64,000 nucleotides of DNA from DATLLJ01 sp965229885 (GTDB lineage: Bacteria > Acidobacteriota > Vicinamibacteria > Vicinamibacterales > CAVVIG01). The stretch is from NCBI GenBank assembly GCA_965229885.1, contig CBDDJX010000002.1:1-64000 (forward strand). The letters are read 5' to 3'. The translations under genes and the position numbers were made by a program. This document shows, piece by piece, positions 45,832 through 53,643 of this stretch; positions within the stretch are counted from its first letter, which is position 1; each line of letters opens with the position of its first letter. Under the pieces are notes generated by a model, which searched no databases, was not told where the DNA came from, and saw nothing but the letters and a program-made list of their open reading frames with translations.

Positions 45832-46145
45832 AATTGTCCTGCCGGCAGTGACGAGGCGAACTCCACCGCTCTAGCCGTCGCCATCATGTCGCCACTCCAG
45901 CAGGACGCCGTGCAGGGGATGAATTGCGATCGGCGCCGGCACACGTCTTGGAATGACGTTCGAGCGGGAGAGTGCCCGGTGAAGTGCGCATAGCGTGATC
46001 CGTGCGAATGACTCGCCAGAAGATCCGACGGTGTGATTCCTGTCGGAGTGCGAGGGGGCCTTACCCGCAACTCTCTGCGTCTTCGTGAGCGGCAAGCTGG
46101 CGAATCTATTGCCTCTACGTGTGCGAACACTGGCACGGCGCAGGC
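45832..46145. other. No gene seen
   Basis: This 314-nt region between the hydrolase start and a propeller fragment has no credible coding frame; it should include the hydrolase promoter. Confidence 0.4.
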
Positions 46146-46268
46146 TTACTTCGGGGTTTCTTTCATATCGGGGCTGAGCGCCACCACGGCCAGGCCCCAC
46201 GGGCGTCGTCCCACCGGAATCTTCTTCGTCACCTGATTCGTCGCCACGTCGATGACCGAGACGTCGCC
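46146..46268 (-). pseudogene. C-terminal fragment of a YVTN-type beta-propeller protein
   Basis: Forty codons on the minus strand, GDVSVIDVATNQVTKKIPVG, RRPWGLAVVALSP and a lysine-containing tail, then TGA. The pattern VSVIDxATNxVxxxIPVGxxPWG is the repeat of YVTN/YncE-type beta-propellers. Upstream of it the frame is meaningless, so only the last blade survives. Positions 46269-46626 hold nothing else that I can support. Confidence 0.6.
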
Positions 46269-46626
46269 GTCCGGACAGTTCACCGCGCGTCTGAAGGCAA
46301 GCATCATAACACCTCCGTGCATGGTACGCCGTTGAGGACCGTGCGGAGCCCCTGTCCAATGTCTGAACCTGATTTTGGAGGTTAGATTTAGTACATGGGA
46401 TCGGCCTTCCTGGGTAGACTGTACGGCAGCGACCGGTGCTAACAAGCACGAAGTACCAACAGCAGTCGGGATCAGCCGGGAGACGACACAGTCTGGGCTT
46501 GAAAGCTTCGATTACGACACGGAGCGCGGGGCCGACCGCAGGCCGAAGGGCGGCGCTGCTGGTGGGGTATCATCCAGCGGTCAAGCGCAGGCGGCCAGGT
46601 CACCAAGGTCAATGGAGAGATGTCTT

Positions 46627-47127
46627 ATGAAGCGCACGAAGCATTCGTCCTCGAGGCGGGCCTTCGCCGCGGGTGGACTCACCGCGCTGGCAACGCTCGG
46701 CCTGACACGGCTGTCAATCGCTCAGACGGCCGCCGGCGCCCAGACTGCAGCAACGAGCGGCAAGGCCGTCCCGCCCGCAGTTGAGAAGGCCAACATCGGC
46801 GTCGTCACTGATTTCTGTGAGGCGTTTGGCCGAAAGGATGTCGCGAAGGCGGTGTCGTTGCTGGCCGACAACTGCACCTATCGCGTGGTGCAGAACAGGG
46901 CCCCGATCGTCGGCAAGGAGAAAGTCTCGGAGCAAATCAAGGGCTTGATCGAGCGGGGCGCGGAATTCAAGCTCTACAAGACCGTCGCGCTCGGGCCTCT
47001 GGTCTTGAACGATCGGGACGACGTGCTCGTGAGGTCGACGGGCGGGATGATCACCATTCGTCTGACGGGTTTCTTCTTCGTGGAGGACGGCAAGATCTCG
47101 GAGTGGACTGACTACGTGGTACGGTGA
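46627..47127 (+). CDS. Exported SnoaL/limonene-epoxide-hydrolase-like protein
   Basis: A 166-residue protein with an N-terminal export signal that has a paired Arg (SSRRAFAAGGLTALATLGL), consistent with Tat. The mature part is an NTF2-like cone: VTDFCEAFGRKDVAKAVSLLADNCTYRVVQNRAPIVGKEKVSEQIKGLI, VLVRSTGG and FFFVEDGKISEWTDYVV. This is the pattern of limonene-1,2-epoxide hydrolase/SnoaL-fold enzymes, where small hydrophobic ligands bind. ATG 46627 follows GGAGAG. Substrate unknown. Confidence 0.8.
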   Translation: MKRTKHSSSRRAFAAGGLTALATLGLTRLSIAQTAAGAQTAATSGKAVPPAVEKANIGVVTDFCEAFGRKDVAKAVSLLADNCTYRVVQNRAPIVGKEKVSEQIKGLIERGAEFKLYKTVALGPLVLNDRDDVLVRSTGGMITIRLTGFFFVEDGKISEWTDYVVR

Positions 47128-47311
47128 TCGACGTGTCGCGCGGAGTTGCGGAAAGCATCGTCACGACCGCCTGTGATGTCACGTGTCGACTGACCTTGAG
47201 GGATGATTCGAGGAGCCGGGCGTCTGAGATTCCGCTCGACGCGGCGACGCGCATTCCAAGTGCCAGGCCGTCTGCCGGGCGAGACGTGACTTACTGCATC
47301 TGGAGGCTTTC

Positions 47312-48409
47312 ATGAAACGTTTCATGCTGACGGCGCTCACCGCGCTCTTGTTGCCCTCTGTTCCCGCCTTCTCGCAACAGAACGTGCCGGCGATTCCGTT
47401 CGACTCGGTGGCCAACTTCCTCAAGCTGCCGCCGGATATCTACCTCGGCGAGGTGGCTGGCGTCGCCGTCAACTCCAAGGGGCATGTCTTCGTCTTTTCG
47501 CGGGGCAACAGCACCGGTCCGGCCTATGTGGCGACCGCTGCGCAGCTGCTCGAGTTCGATAAGGAGGGGAAGTTCCTCCGCGAGATCGGTCACAACCTGT
47601 ATGCCTGGGCGTTCGCGCACAACGTCTCCGTCGACAGAGACGATAACGTCTGGGTTGTCGACAAGGGTTCGGACATGATCATTCGCTTCAACCCGGAAGG
47701 TCGCGTGACCATGGTTGTGGGCCGTAAGAAGGAAGCATCCGATGAAAATGCGGAAGCCTGGAAGCACCCTAACCCGCCGCTGCCGCACATCGATGGCCAG
47801 TTCCGTCAACCAACGGCCGTTGCCTGGGACTCGAAGGGCAATATCTACATCAGCGATGGGTACGTCAACGCGCGCGTCGCCAAGTTGGACAAGAACGGCG
47901 ACTGGGTGAAGTCTTGGGGCAAACACGGGAACAAGCCCGGCGAGTTCAACACGCCGCATTCCATCGCCGTCGACGCGAAGGACAACGTGTACGTGGCCGA
48001 TCGCGGCAATTCTCGCATCCAGGTCTTCGACACGGACGGGAAGTATCTTCGGGAATTCCGAGTGCAGGTACCTATTGAGCCGGGGATGAGACCTGCGATG
48101 GGGAACCCTCCGGCGCCAGACGCGGCGGTGAGTTCGATGAGCAACGGCGCGCCGGACGCTATCTGTATTACGCCGGGTCCCAATCAGGTCATGTATGTCG
48201 CCGATCTGTATCCCGGCCGCATCTACAAGGTCTCGTTGGAGGGCCTCGTCCTTGGGGTGATGGGGAGGAGCGGCAAGCAGCTCGGGCAGTTCGGGTGGAC
48301 TCACCAGCTGGCCTGCCCGTCAGAAAACGAACTGTACGCCGCTGAGCTGCTGACCTGGCGCGTGCAGAAGCTGGTGCTCCATCCCGTAAGGGTGGCAGGG
48401 AACCGCTGA
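47312..48409 (+). CDS. Exported NHL-repeat six-bladed beta-propeller
   Basis: A 365-residue protein with a signal peptide (FMLTALTALLLPSVPAFSQ). NHL-type repeats: GEVAGVAVNSKGHVFVFSRG, AHNVSVDRDDNVWVVDKGSDMIIRFNPEG, QPTAVAWDSKGNIYISDGYVNARVAKLDKNG, TPHSIAVDAKDNVYVADRGNSRIQVFDTDG, WTHQLACPSENELYAAEL. It resembles the propeller of peptidyl-alpha-hydroxyglycine amidating lyases, a common annotation for such bacterial proteins, but an enzyme activity cannot be inferred. ATG 47312 lies 12 nt after GGAGG. It stands alone 184 nt after the SnoaL-like gene. Confidence 0.85.
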   Translation: MKRFMLTALTALLLPSVPAFSQQNVPAIPFDSVANFLKLPPDIYLGEVAGVAVNSKGHVFVFSRGNSTGPAYVATAAQLLEFDKEGKFLREIGHNLYAWAFAHNVSVDRDDNVWVVDKGSDMIIRFNPEGRVTMVVGRKKEASDENAEAWKHPNPPLPHIDGQFRQPTAVAWDSKGNIYISDGYVNARVAKLDKNGDWVKSWGKHGNKPGEFNTPHSIAVDAKDNVYVADRGNSRIQVFDTDGKYLREFRVQVPIEPGMRPAMGNPPAPDAAVSSMSNGAPDAICITPGPNQVMYVADLYPGRIYKVSLEGLVLGVMGRSGKQLGQFGWTHQLACPSENELYAAELLTWRVQKLVLHPVRVAGNR

Positions 48410-48511
48410 GCGAGTTTCAGCAAGCTGTGGCACTGCTGAACCCGGCGCATTCGGCGGCCTCCCAGCGGAGTCTGGCCTGCGGTATTATTAGCTCGCCCAA
48501 GGTGAGGATAT

Positions 48512-48685
48512 ATGTCTGAACACACCATAACACCGGTGGTGGCTCGCCGCTCCTTTCTCGCCCGGCTTGGCGCCGGCATGACCGTCGCCGGGACGTCGCT
48601 CGCGGCCGGATCGTCGCTGGCCTAGGCGCAGTCGCGCCGAAGCGACGGGTTCCAGGCCGCCCGCCACACCCAGGACGACTGGATG
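48512..48685 (+). pseudogene. Tat-exported protein: signal peptide, then TAG, then IS insertion
   Basis: From ATG 48512, 37 codons give a clear Tat-type signal: VVARRSFLARLGAGMTVAGTSLAAGSSLA. The next codon is TAG (48623-48625), in the position where such signals read AQAQS, and the same frame continues AQSRRSDGFQAARHTQDDWM. The frame then enters the left inverted repeat of an IS3-type element at 48686. The gene is thus doubly broken, and only its first 58 codons remain. The family of the mature protein is not identifiable from this stub. Confidence 0.7.
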
Positions 48686-48731
48686 GTGAGCTTGATCCGG
48701 TTTCGTGGACACAATCCGAAAGGTGGATACG

Positions 48732-49050
48732 ATGTCCAGAAGGGGATCACGCAGAGCGGGACGACGCGCGTGACGACAGTTCACTGAGGAGTTCATGGCC
48801 GGCGCGGTCCGGCTCGTGTTGGATGAGGGCAAGACGAATCGGTGCCGGCTCGCGCGACCTGGATCTGACGCCGTCATCGCTGGCGCATTGGGTCCGACAC
48901 GCCCAAGCCGATCGGACGAAAGGCAAGACCGGCCTGACGCCGGCGGAGCGGGAGGAGCTGGCACGGCTCCGCAAAGCGAATCGGATCCTCGCCGAGGAGC
49001 GCGACATCCTGAAACAAGCGGCGGCCTTCTTCGCGAAGCAGAGCCGATGA
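48732..49050 (+). pseudogene. orfA of the second IS3-type element, frameshifted
   Basis: The expected OrfA sequence appears in pieces: FTEEFMAGAVRLVLDEGKT in one frame, then after about 48835 DLDLTPSSLAHWVRHAQADRTKGKTGLTPAEREELARLRKANRIL and ERDILKQAAAFFAKQSR in another. A further stop lies near the start (GRRA then TGA). Its TGA at 49048-49050 overlaps the orfB ATG. Confidence 0.8.
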
Positions 49051-50009
49051 GGTGTACCTTCATCGCGGCGAAGAAGGCCGAGCATACGGTGAGCATTCTC
49101 TGTCGATGTCTGCGCGTGACGCGCAGCGGCTTCTACGCCTGGCAGCGTCGTCCGGAATCGACGCACACCCGTGATGATCGTCGGCTGACCGTGCTGGTGC
49201 GGGCCTCGTTCGAGGAGAGTACGCAGCGGTACGGCAGCCCGCGCATTCACGAGGATCTGATCGAGCAGGCCGAGCACGTCAGCCGCAAACGGGTCGTGCG
49301 ATTGATGCAGGAAGACGGCCTACAGGCGCGGCGCCGGAAGCGCTACAAGCTGACAACCATGAGTGATCACGCCCAACCGGTCGCGGCGAATCTACTGGAC
49401 CGCCAGTGCGAGGCGGACGCGCCGAATCAGCGGTGGGTCGGCGACACGACCGAGTTCGTCATCGGCAGCAGCGGCAAGCTCTACCTCGCGGCGATCCTAG
49501 ATCTGTTCTCGCGGTGCATCGTGGGCTGGGCCGTCAGCGCCGTGAACGACCGCCATGTGACGATCACCGCCCTGGAGGCGGCGCTCACGCGCCGGTGCCC
49601 CGAGATCGGCCTGCTCCAGCACTCCGACCAGGGCTCGACATACGCGAGCGAGGATGATCAGGACGTCCTCGAGGCGCGCGGCATCGTGTGCAGCATGAGC
49701 CGGCGGGGCAACTGCCACGATAACGCGGTAATGGAAAGCTGCTTCTCGACGATCAAAGCGGAACTCGCCGATCGCTTCGACAGCTGCAGCGAGGCCAAGC
49801 GGGAGTTGTTCGCTTACATCGAGGTGTTCTCTAACCAACGTCGCCGGCACTCGACGATCGGCCAGATCAGTCCGGCGGCGTACGAGCGGCGCGCGCGGGC
49901 AGAGGGCAGGGACGCCATGGCAAACCGCACAGGACGCGGTTTCCCACAGCGCCCACACCCGTCGCTCTTGTCTGGAAATGAGGAACGAAGAGCCACTCAA
50001 ACAGTGTAG
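49047..50009 (+). CDS. IS3-family transposase OrfB (second element)
   Basis: A 320-residue intact OrfB. N-terminal HTH_21 region: VSILCRCLRVTRSGFYAWQRRP, STQRYGSPRIHEDLI. DDE core: NQRWVGDTTEFVIGSSGKLYLAAILDLFSRCIVGW (first Asp), LLQHSDQGSTYAS (second Asp), DNAVMESCFSTIKAEL (Glu). The C terminus (SNQRRRHSTIGQISPAAYERRA) is followed by about 40 extra residues before TAG 50009. In normal elements OrfB is made fused to OrfA by frameshifting; with orfA broken, transposition is doubtful. Confidence 0.88.
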   Translation: MRCTFIAAKKAEHTVSILCRCLRVTRSGFYAWQRRPESTHTRDDRRLTVLVRASFEESTQRYGSPRIHEDLIEQAEHVSRKRVVRLMQEDGLQARRRKRYKLTTMSDHAQPVAANLLDRQCEADAPNQRWVGDTTEFVIGSSGKLYLAAILDLFSRCIVGWAVSAVNDRHVTITALEAALTRRCPEIGLLQHSDQGSTYASEDDQDVLEARGIVCSMSRRGNCHDNAVMESCFSTIKAELADRFDSCSEAKRELFAYIEVFSNQRRRHSTIGQISPAAYERRARAEGRDAMANRTGRGFPQRPHPSLLSGNEERRATQTV

Positions 50010-50137
50010 ACAATATGGAATGACCGGCTCGCTATCGTAACGTCGTAGTGCGGTTGCACTCGACAAGGTGGTCTGTGCCACCGTGATCGCGGGTTAACAC
50101 CTCGCGGCGCCAGAGCCGCAGACGAAAGGAGCCGGTT

Positions 50138-51261
50138 ATGGAAAACGGTATCACGTGCGTGGGCATCGACGCGCACAAGTAAGGATCTCTTTATCGCGAT
50201 GCTGGTCGGCGACCAGACGACGCCGGTGACGTGGCAAGTGGCGAACGAGCCGAACGCCGTCCGGCGGTTGGTCCGCAAGCTCGAGCGCGAGGCGCCGGGT
50301 CCGGTGCAGATGTGTTACGAAGCCGGGCCGGGCGGCTACGCGTTGCAACGCCAGGTTACGACTCCGCGAGTGCGCTGTCAGGTCATCGCGCCGGCGCTCA
50401 TTCCGCGGAAGCCGGGCGAGCGGATCAAGACCAATCGCCGTGACGCGCGCAAGCTCGCTGAGCTGCTGCGCGCGGGGTTACTGACGGAGGTCCGGCCGCC
50501 CACGCTCGAGGAGGAAGCGGGCCGCGATCTATGTCGAGCGCGCGATGATGCCCGGGAGGATCTACAGCGCTGTCGGCATCGCCTCGGCAAGTTACTCTTG
50601 CGCCGCGGGCTGCATTACCACGGGCGTAACTGGAGCCGGGCACATCGGCAGTGGGTGGACCGCCTGGCGTGGACGCACGCGGCCGAGCGCGTCGTCGTCC
50701 ACGACTATCTGTTGGCGATCGATGCAGGTGGAGGCGCGGCTCGTCGAGCTCGATGCCCAGCTGACGGACATCGCGCAGACGGAGCCGTATCGCGAGCCGG
50801 TCGGCTGGCTGCGGTGCTTCCGGGGCATCGACACCTTGACGGCGATCCTGATCCTGGCCGAGCTGCATGATTTTCGCCGGTCCCATGCGCCCCGCGCGCT
50901 GATGGCGTATCTCGGCCTTGTGCCCGGGGAGGATTCCACGGGCGAGAAATATCGACGCGGCCGGATCGCGCGGGCCGGGAATGCGCTGGTCCGCCGGCTG
51001 CTGGTCGAGACGGCGTGGCATTATCGACGCCGACCCGGCATCGGCATCGCGCTCACCCGACGCCGCACCGGACAACCCACGCGCGTGATTGCGATTGCGG
51101 ACAAGGCGCAGCAGCGCTTGTGTCGCCGCTTCCGGCGCCTCGCCGACCAGCACAAGCCCGCGCCCAAGATCGTCGTCGCCATCGCGCGTGAGTTGGTCGG
51201 TTTCCTCTGGGCGGCGCTCCAACCGGTCCCCGCGCCGGCGACACCACGGCCACAGGCGTGA
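50138..51261 (+). pseudogene. IS110-family transposase, two frameshifts
   Basis: ATG 50138 gives MENGITCVGIDAHK (first Asp of the DEDD RuvC-like domain), then an extra T makes TAA (50180-50182). In the restored frame follow KDLFIAMLVGDQ, EAGPGGYALQRQV, IPRKPGERIKTNRRDARKLAELLRAG. A second shift near 50720 leads to QVEARLVELDAQL and the C-terminal Tnp_20 domain: LRCFRGIDTLTAILILAELHDFRRSHAPRALMAYLGLVPGEDSTGEKYRRGRIARAGNALVRR with the conserved Ser-containing motif. Full length would be about 374 codons. As sequenced it is inactive. Confidence 0.88.
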
Positions 51262-51304
51262 CGAGCGAGGAGCGCAAGGGCAGGAGACCATGAGCCGGGT
51301 CAGT

Positions 51305-51602
51305 GACGGACCGCGAAGACGGCGGAGGATCAGAGGCACGATTGTGAGGATCGGCGAGGTAAACACTGCGACACGGACAGCTGTCCCAACTCGCGAGCGT
51401 AGACTGCACGTCCTCCCGACGAAGTACTGTCATGTGTGCTCTGCCGCGGGCGGCCGCGGTAACCACCGTATATCAGCGTGACTCGTCGTCGAAGCGCCCT
51501 CGATCGTCCGTCGTCTCCGCGGTCCGACACGACGCGGCGTTGAAGAAAAGGCACGCATGTTTCTGACAACGGGGTGTTGACAACCGGTCATTCCATATCA
51601 GT
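51305..51602 (+). repeat. IS110-element 3' noncoding end, duplicated at 41718-42015
   Basis: A 298-bp noncoding segment between the transposase stop and the element's right border. In IS1111-type elements this end encodes the structured bridge RNA that pairs with donor and target DNA. Several inverted GC-rich words are present (for example GCCGCGG and CCGCGG), consistent with structure, but I could not fold it. Confidence 0.6.
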
Positions 51603-51740
51603 TAACCTGTCCACCAGATCGGATCAGGCTCACGTTACGGTGCGGAGCGGTGTGAATCGGCGCGTACTTCGAGTCGGTCTATTACCACCTGAATCGTACC
51701 GGGTTCGTCGGAGGGCTCATTGCTTGAGAGGATGGAGCCC

Positions 51741-52062
51741 ATGGCACGACCGAGGAAGTATTCAGCTGAGGTACGAGAGCGGGCCATTCGGATGGTCCGC
51801 GCGCATGGTCCCGAGCATCCGTCGCAGTGGGCCGCGATCACGGCGATCGCGAGCAAGTTCAGCTGCATCGGTGAGACGCTGCGGAATTGGGTGCGCCAGG
51901 CCGAACGCGATACGGGCCAGCGGGGCGGCCTGACGACCGACGAGCGCCAGCGCCTGAAGGAACGGGAACGCGACAATCGCGAATTGAAGACGCGCGAATG
52001 AGATCTTGCGGAAGGCCTCCGCATATTTTGCCCAGGCGGCGCGCGACCGCCGAGTGAAGTAA
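51741..52062 (+). pseudogene. IS3-family orfA, copy 4, frameshifted
   Basis: Intact through the HTH (with EVRERA, FSCIGETL) up to an extra A near 51989 (GAATTGAAGACGCG versus GAATTGAGACGCG), which ends the frame at TGA 52001. The original stop TAA is at 52060-52062. Confidence 0.85.
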
Positions 52063-52958
52063 TGGTCCAGTTTGTGGATGACCACCGGGCCACGTAGGGG
52101 GTTGAGCCGATCTGCGCGGTGTTGCCGATCGCCCCCTCGACGTATTTTCTGCACCACGCCCGGCAGGTGGACCCGCCGCCGCGGCCGGCGCGCGCCAAGC
52201 GCGACGACGACTTGCGGATCGCCATCCAGCGGGTCTGGGACGCGAATTGGCAGGCATACGGACCGCGGAAGGTCTGGCAGCAGCTCGGCCGCGAAGACGT
52301 CGACGTCGCGCGCTGTATGGTCGAGCGGCTGACGGGGGCGATGGGCTTGGCCGGCGCGGTCCGCGGCCGCGCATGGGTCACGACGCCCGCCGCTGCGACC
52401 GCCGGCGTGCGTCCCCCGGCTTTGGTCGACCGCCAGTTCACCGCGCCGCGGCCCAACCAGCTCTGGGTCTCCGACTTCCCCTACGTCGCCACGTGGAAAG
52501 GCTTCGTGTATGTCGCGTTCGTGATCGCTGTCTTCTCGCGGCGCATCGTCGGCGGGCGCGTGTCGGCGTCGCTGCGGACGGACTTCGTGCTCGATGCGCT
52601 CGAATAAGCGGTGTGCGAACGTGGCGCGGATCGCGTCAGCGGCCTGGTGCATCACAGCGACCGGGGTACGCAGTATCTGTCGATGCGGTACACCGACCGG
52701 CTCGCCGACGCCGGCATCGCGCCGTCGGTCGGCAGCCGAGGCGACTCCTATGACAATGCCCTCGCCGAGTCGGTGATTGGGCTCCTCAAGACGGAGGTGA
52801 TTCGACGGCAAGGTCCGTGGCCGCATCTGGCGCAGGTGGAATTCGCGACGCTGGCGTGGGTGGATTGGTTCAACAACCGCCGGTTGCTCGAGCCCATCGG
52901 CTACGTGCCGCCTGCGGCATTCGACGCGCACTACTATGAGCAGGTTAAGGTGGCCTGA
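52062..52958 (+). pseudogene. IS3-family orfB transposase, copy 4, two in-frame stops
   Basis: No frameshift here: QLWVSDFPYVATWKGFVYVAFVIAVFSRRIVGGRVSASL is continuous through the first catalytic Asp. The TAG at codon 12 (52095-52097) and TAA at 52605-52607 are at exactly the same sites as in copies 1-3. If both were read through, the protein would be about 298 residues with all DDE residues. Confidence 0.9.
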
Positions 52959-52997
52959 CTCAACTAACTCGCCCTCCGGGATTCCCGGTACGATTCA

Positions 52998-53169
52998 GCC
53001 CGCTATTTCTGTTCAACGATCACGGTGACTGCTTGGCGACGAAGCTGCGCGCGGGCAACGTCCATAGCGCCGACGACTGGGACGAGTTGTTGGTGCCGGA
53101 GATTGAGCGCCGGCGGCTCGTGCGGTTTTACAACAAGCGCGGGACGGCGGAGCAATGGATCAACGGAAG
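52998..53169 (+). pseudogene. IS1380-family transposase scrap with internal deletion
   Basis: The frame from 53003 reads LFLFNDHGDCLATKLRAGNVHSADDWDELLVPEIER, which matches the middle of IS1380 transposases. It then jumps to RLVRFYNKRGTAEQWING, which belongs about 100 residues further on. The catalytic residues between are missing. The left side was cut by IS copy 4. Confidence 0.72.
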
Positions 53170-53643
53170 GCAAGGCGGGCGGCGCAACCAGGGGCGATGC
53201 TGCAGCGGATCTGGGCGCTGCCCGTGTCGATGGGCTGATGTGCGGCGGGCACTCCGGAGCAGGTCTGACGAAGAACGTGCACCGGCGGGGAGAGGTGTCC
53301 GAGAAATGCCCCAGAACCAGGCCCCTTCCGGTCAGTTCGACCGCCATGTGAACCCCGCTCACGGTGTCGGGAGCCTGAAGCATGGGCCACGAACACATCC
53401 GGCGCACGTGGAAGGCGCTTGATGTATAAAAAGGGTATCGATCCGGGACGGCCCAAATCATGGCCGGCCACGCGAGAGGCCAAGAACGTGGGGACGTCGG
53501 TCGAAGGTTGCCGCAGGGTTGGACATTCCGACGAGGTACATGGGAGATGCGCAGGCGCAATCGGCGAGGCTGAAAGCCAACGTGCAGGTGGTCTTCGACG
53601 AGTTCAAGAAGGGGCGACGCGCTGCGGTAATGTGGAAGGTTAG
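53170..53643. other. Debris region; possible C-terminal tail at 53518-53643
   Basis: No intact gene. Near its end a plus-strand frame (from about 53518) reads LDIPTRYMGDAQAQSARLKANVQVVFDEFKKGRRAAVMWKVR, which has protein-like composition and runs into the start of the next gene. It could be the tail of a deleted upstream gene; I do not recognise it. Confidence 0.3.

Larger units (their letters stand above)
50005..51602 (+). mobile_element. IS110-family element (probably IS1111 group)
   Basis: A DEDD transposase gene flanked by noncoding ends, about 130 bp on the left and 341 bp on the right. Subterminal perfect inverted repeats ATATGGAATGACCGG (50013-50027) and CCGGTCATTCCATAT (51584-51598) are typical of the IS1111 group; IS110-group elements usually lack them. 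Its right border is fixed at 51602 by the solo copy ending at 42015, where sequences diverge after CAGT. The left border is approximate. It lies inside the second IS3-type element. Confidence 0.82.
48686..51633 (+). mobile_element. Second IS3-type element, interrupted by an IS110-family element
   Basis: The left end GTGAGCTTGATCCGG-TTTCGTGGACA (48686-48711) pairs with the right end TGTCCACCAGATCGGATCAGGCTCAC (51608-51633); about 21 of 26 positions match as inverted repeats. Between them lie orfA (broken), orfB (intact) and then, before the right end, a complete IS110-family insertion (about 50005-51602). So an IS110 element jumped into this IS3 element. It is unrelated in sequence to the four-copy IS3 family. 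Confidence 0.75.
51690..52997 (+). mobile_element. IS3-family insertion sequence, copy 4
   Basis: A 1308-bp copy of the element found at 14950, 19469 and 23080. It lacks the extra C in orfB shared by the other three, so it branched off before that insertion, but has its own extra A in orfA. It lies 56 bp right of the nested IS3/IS110 cluster. Its right flank is an IS1380-family transposase scrap. Confidence 0.9.

Noticed and set aside
45871..46449. A 192-codon minus-strand frame between the hydrolase and SnoaL-like genes
   Set aside because: It has no recognisable motifs and overlaps, in another frame, the clear YVTN propeller tail at 46146-46268.
27968..48625. Reassignment of TAG to an amino acid
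   Set aside because: Intact genes such as arfB (TAG at 2349), the 36536 secreted protein (TAG at 37751) and IS orfB at 49047 (TAG at 50007) use TAG as their normal stop.
51762..52931. A 389-codon minus-strand open frame across IS3 copy 4, and similar frames of 164-211 codons in the other copies
   Set aside because: They lie antisense to or out of frame with orfA/orfB, have the Arg/Pro-rich composition of high-GC shadow frames, and repeat only because the IS repeats.
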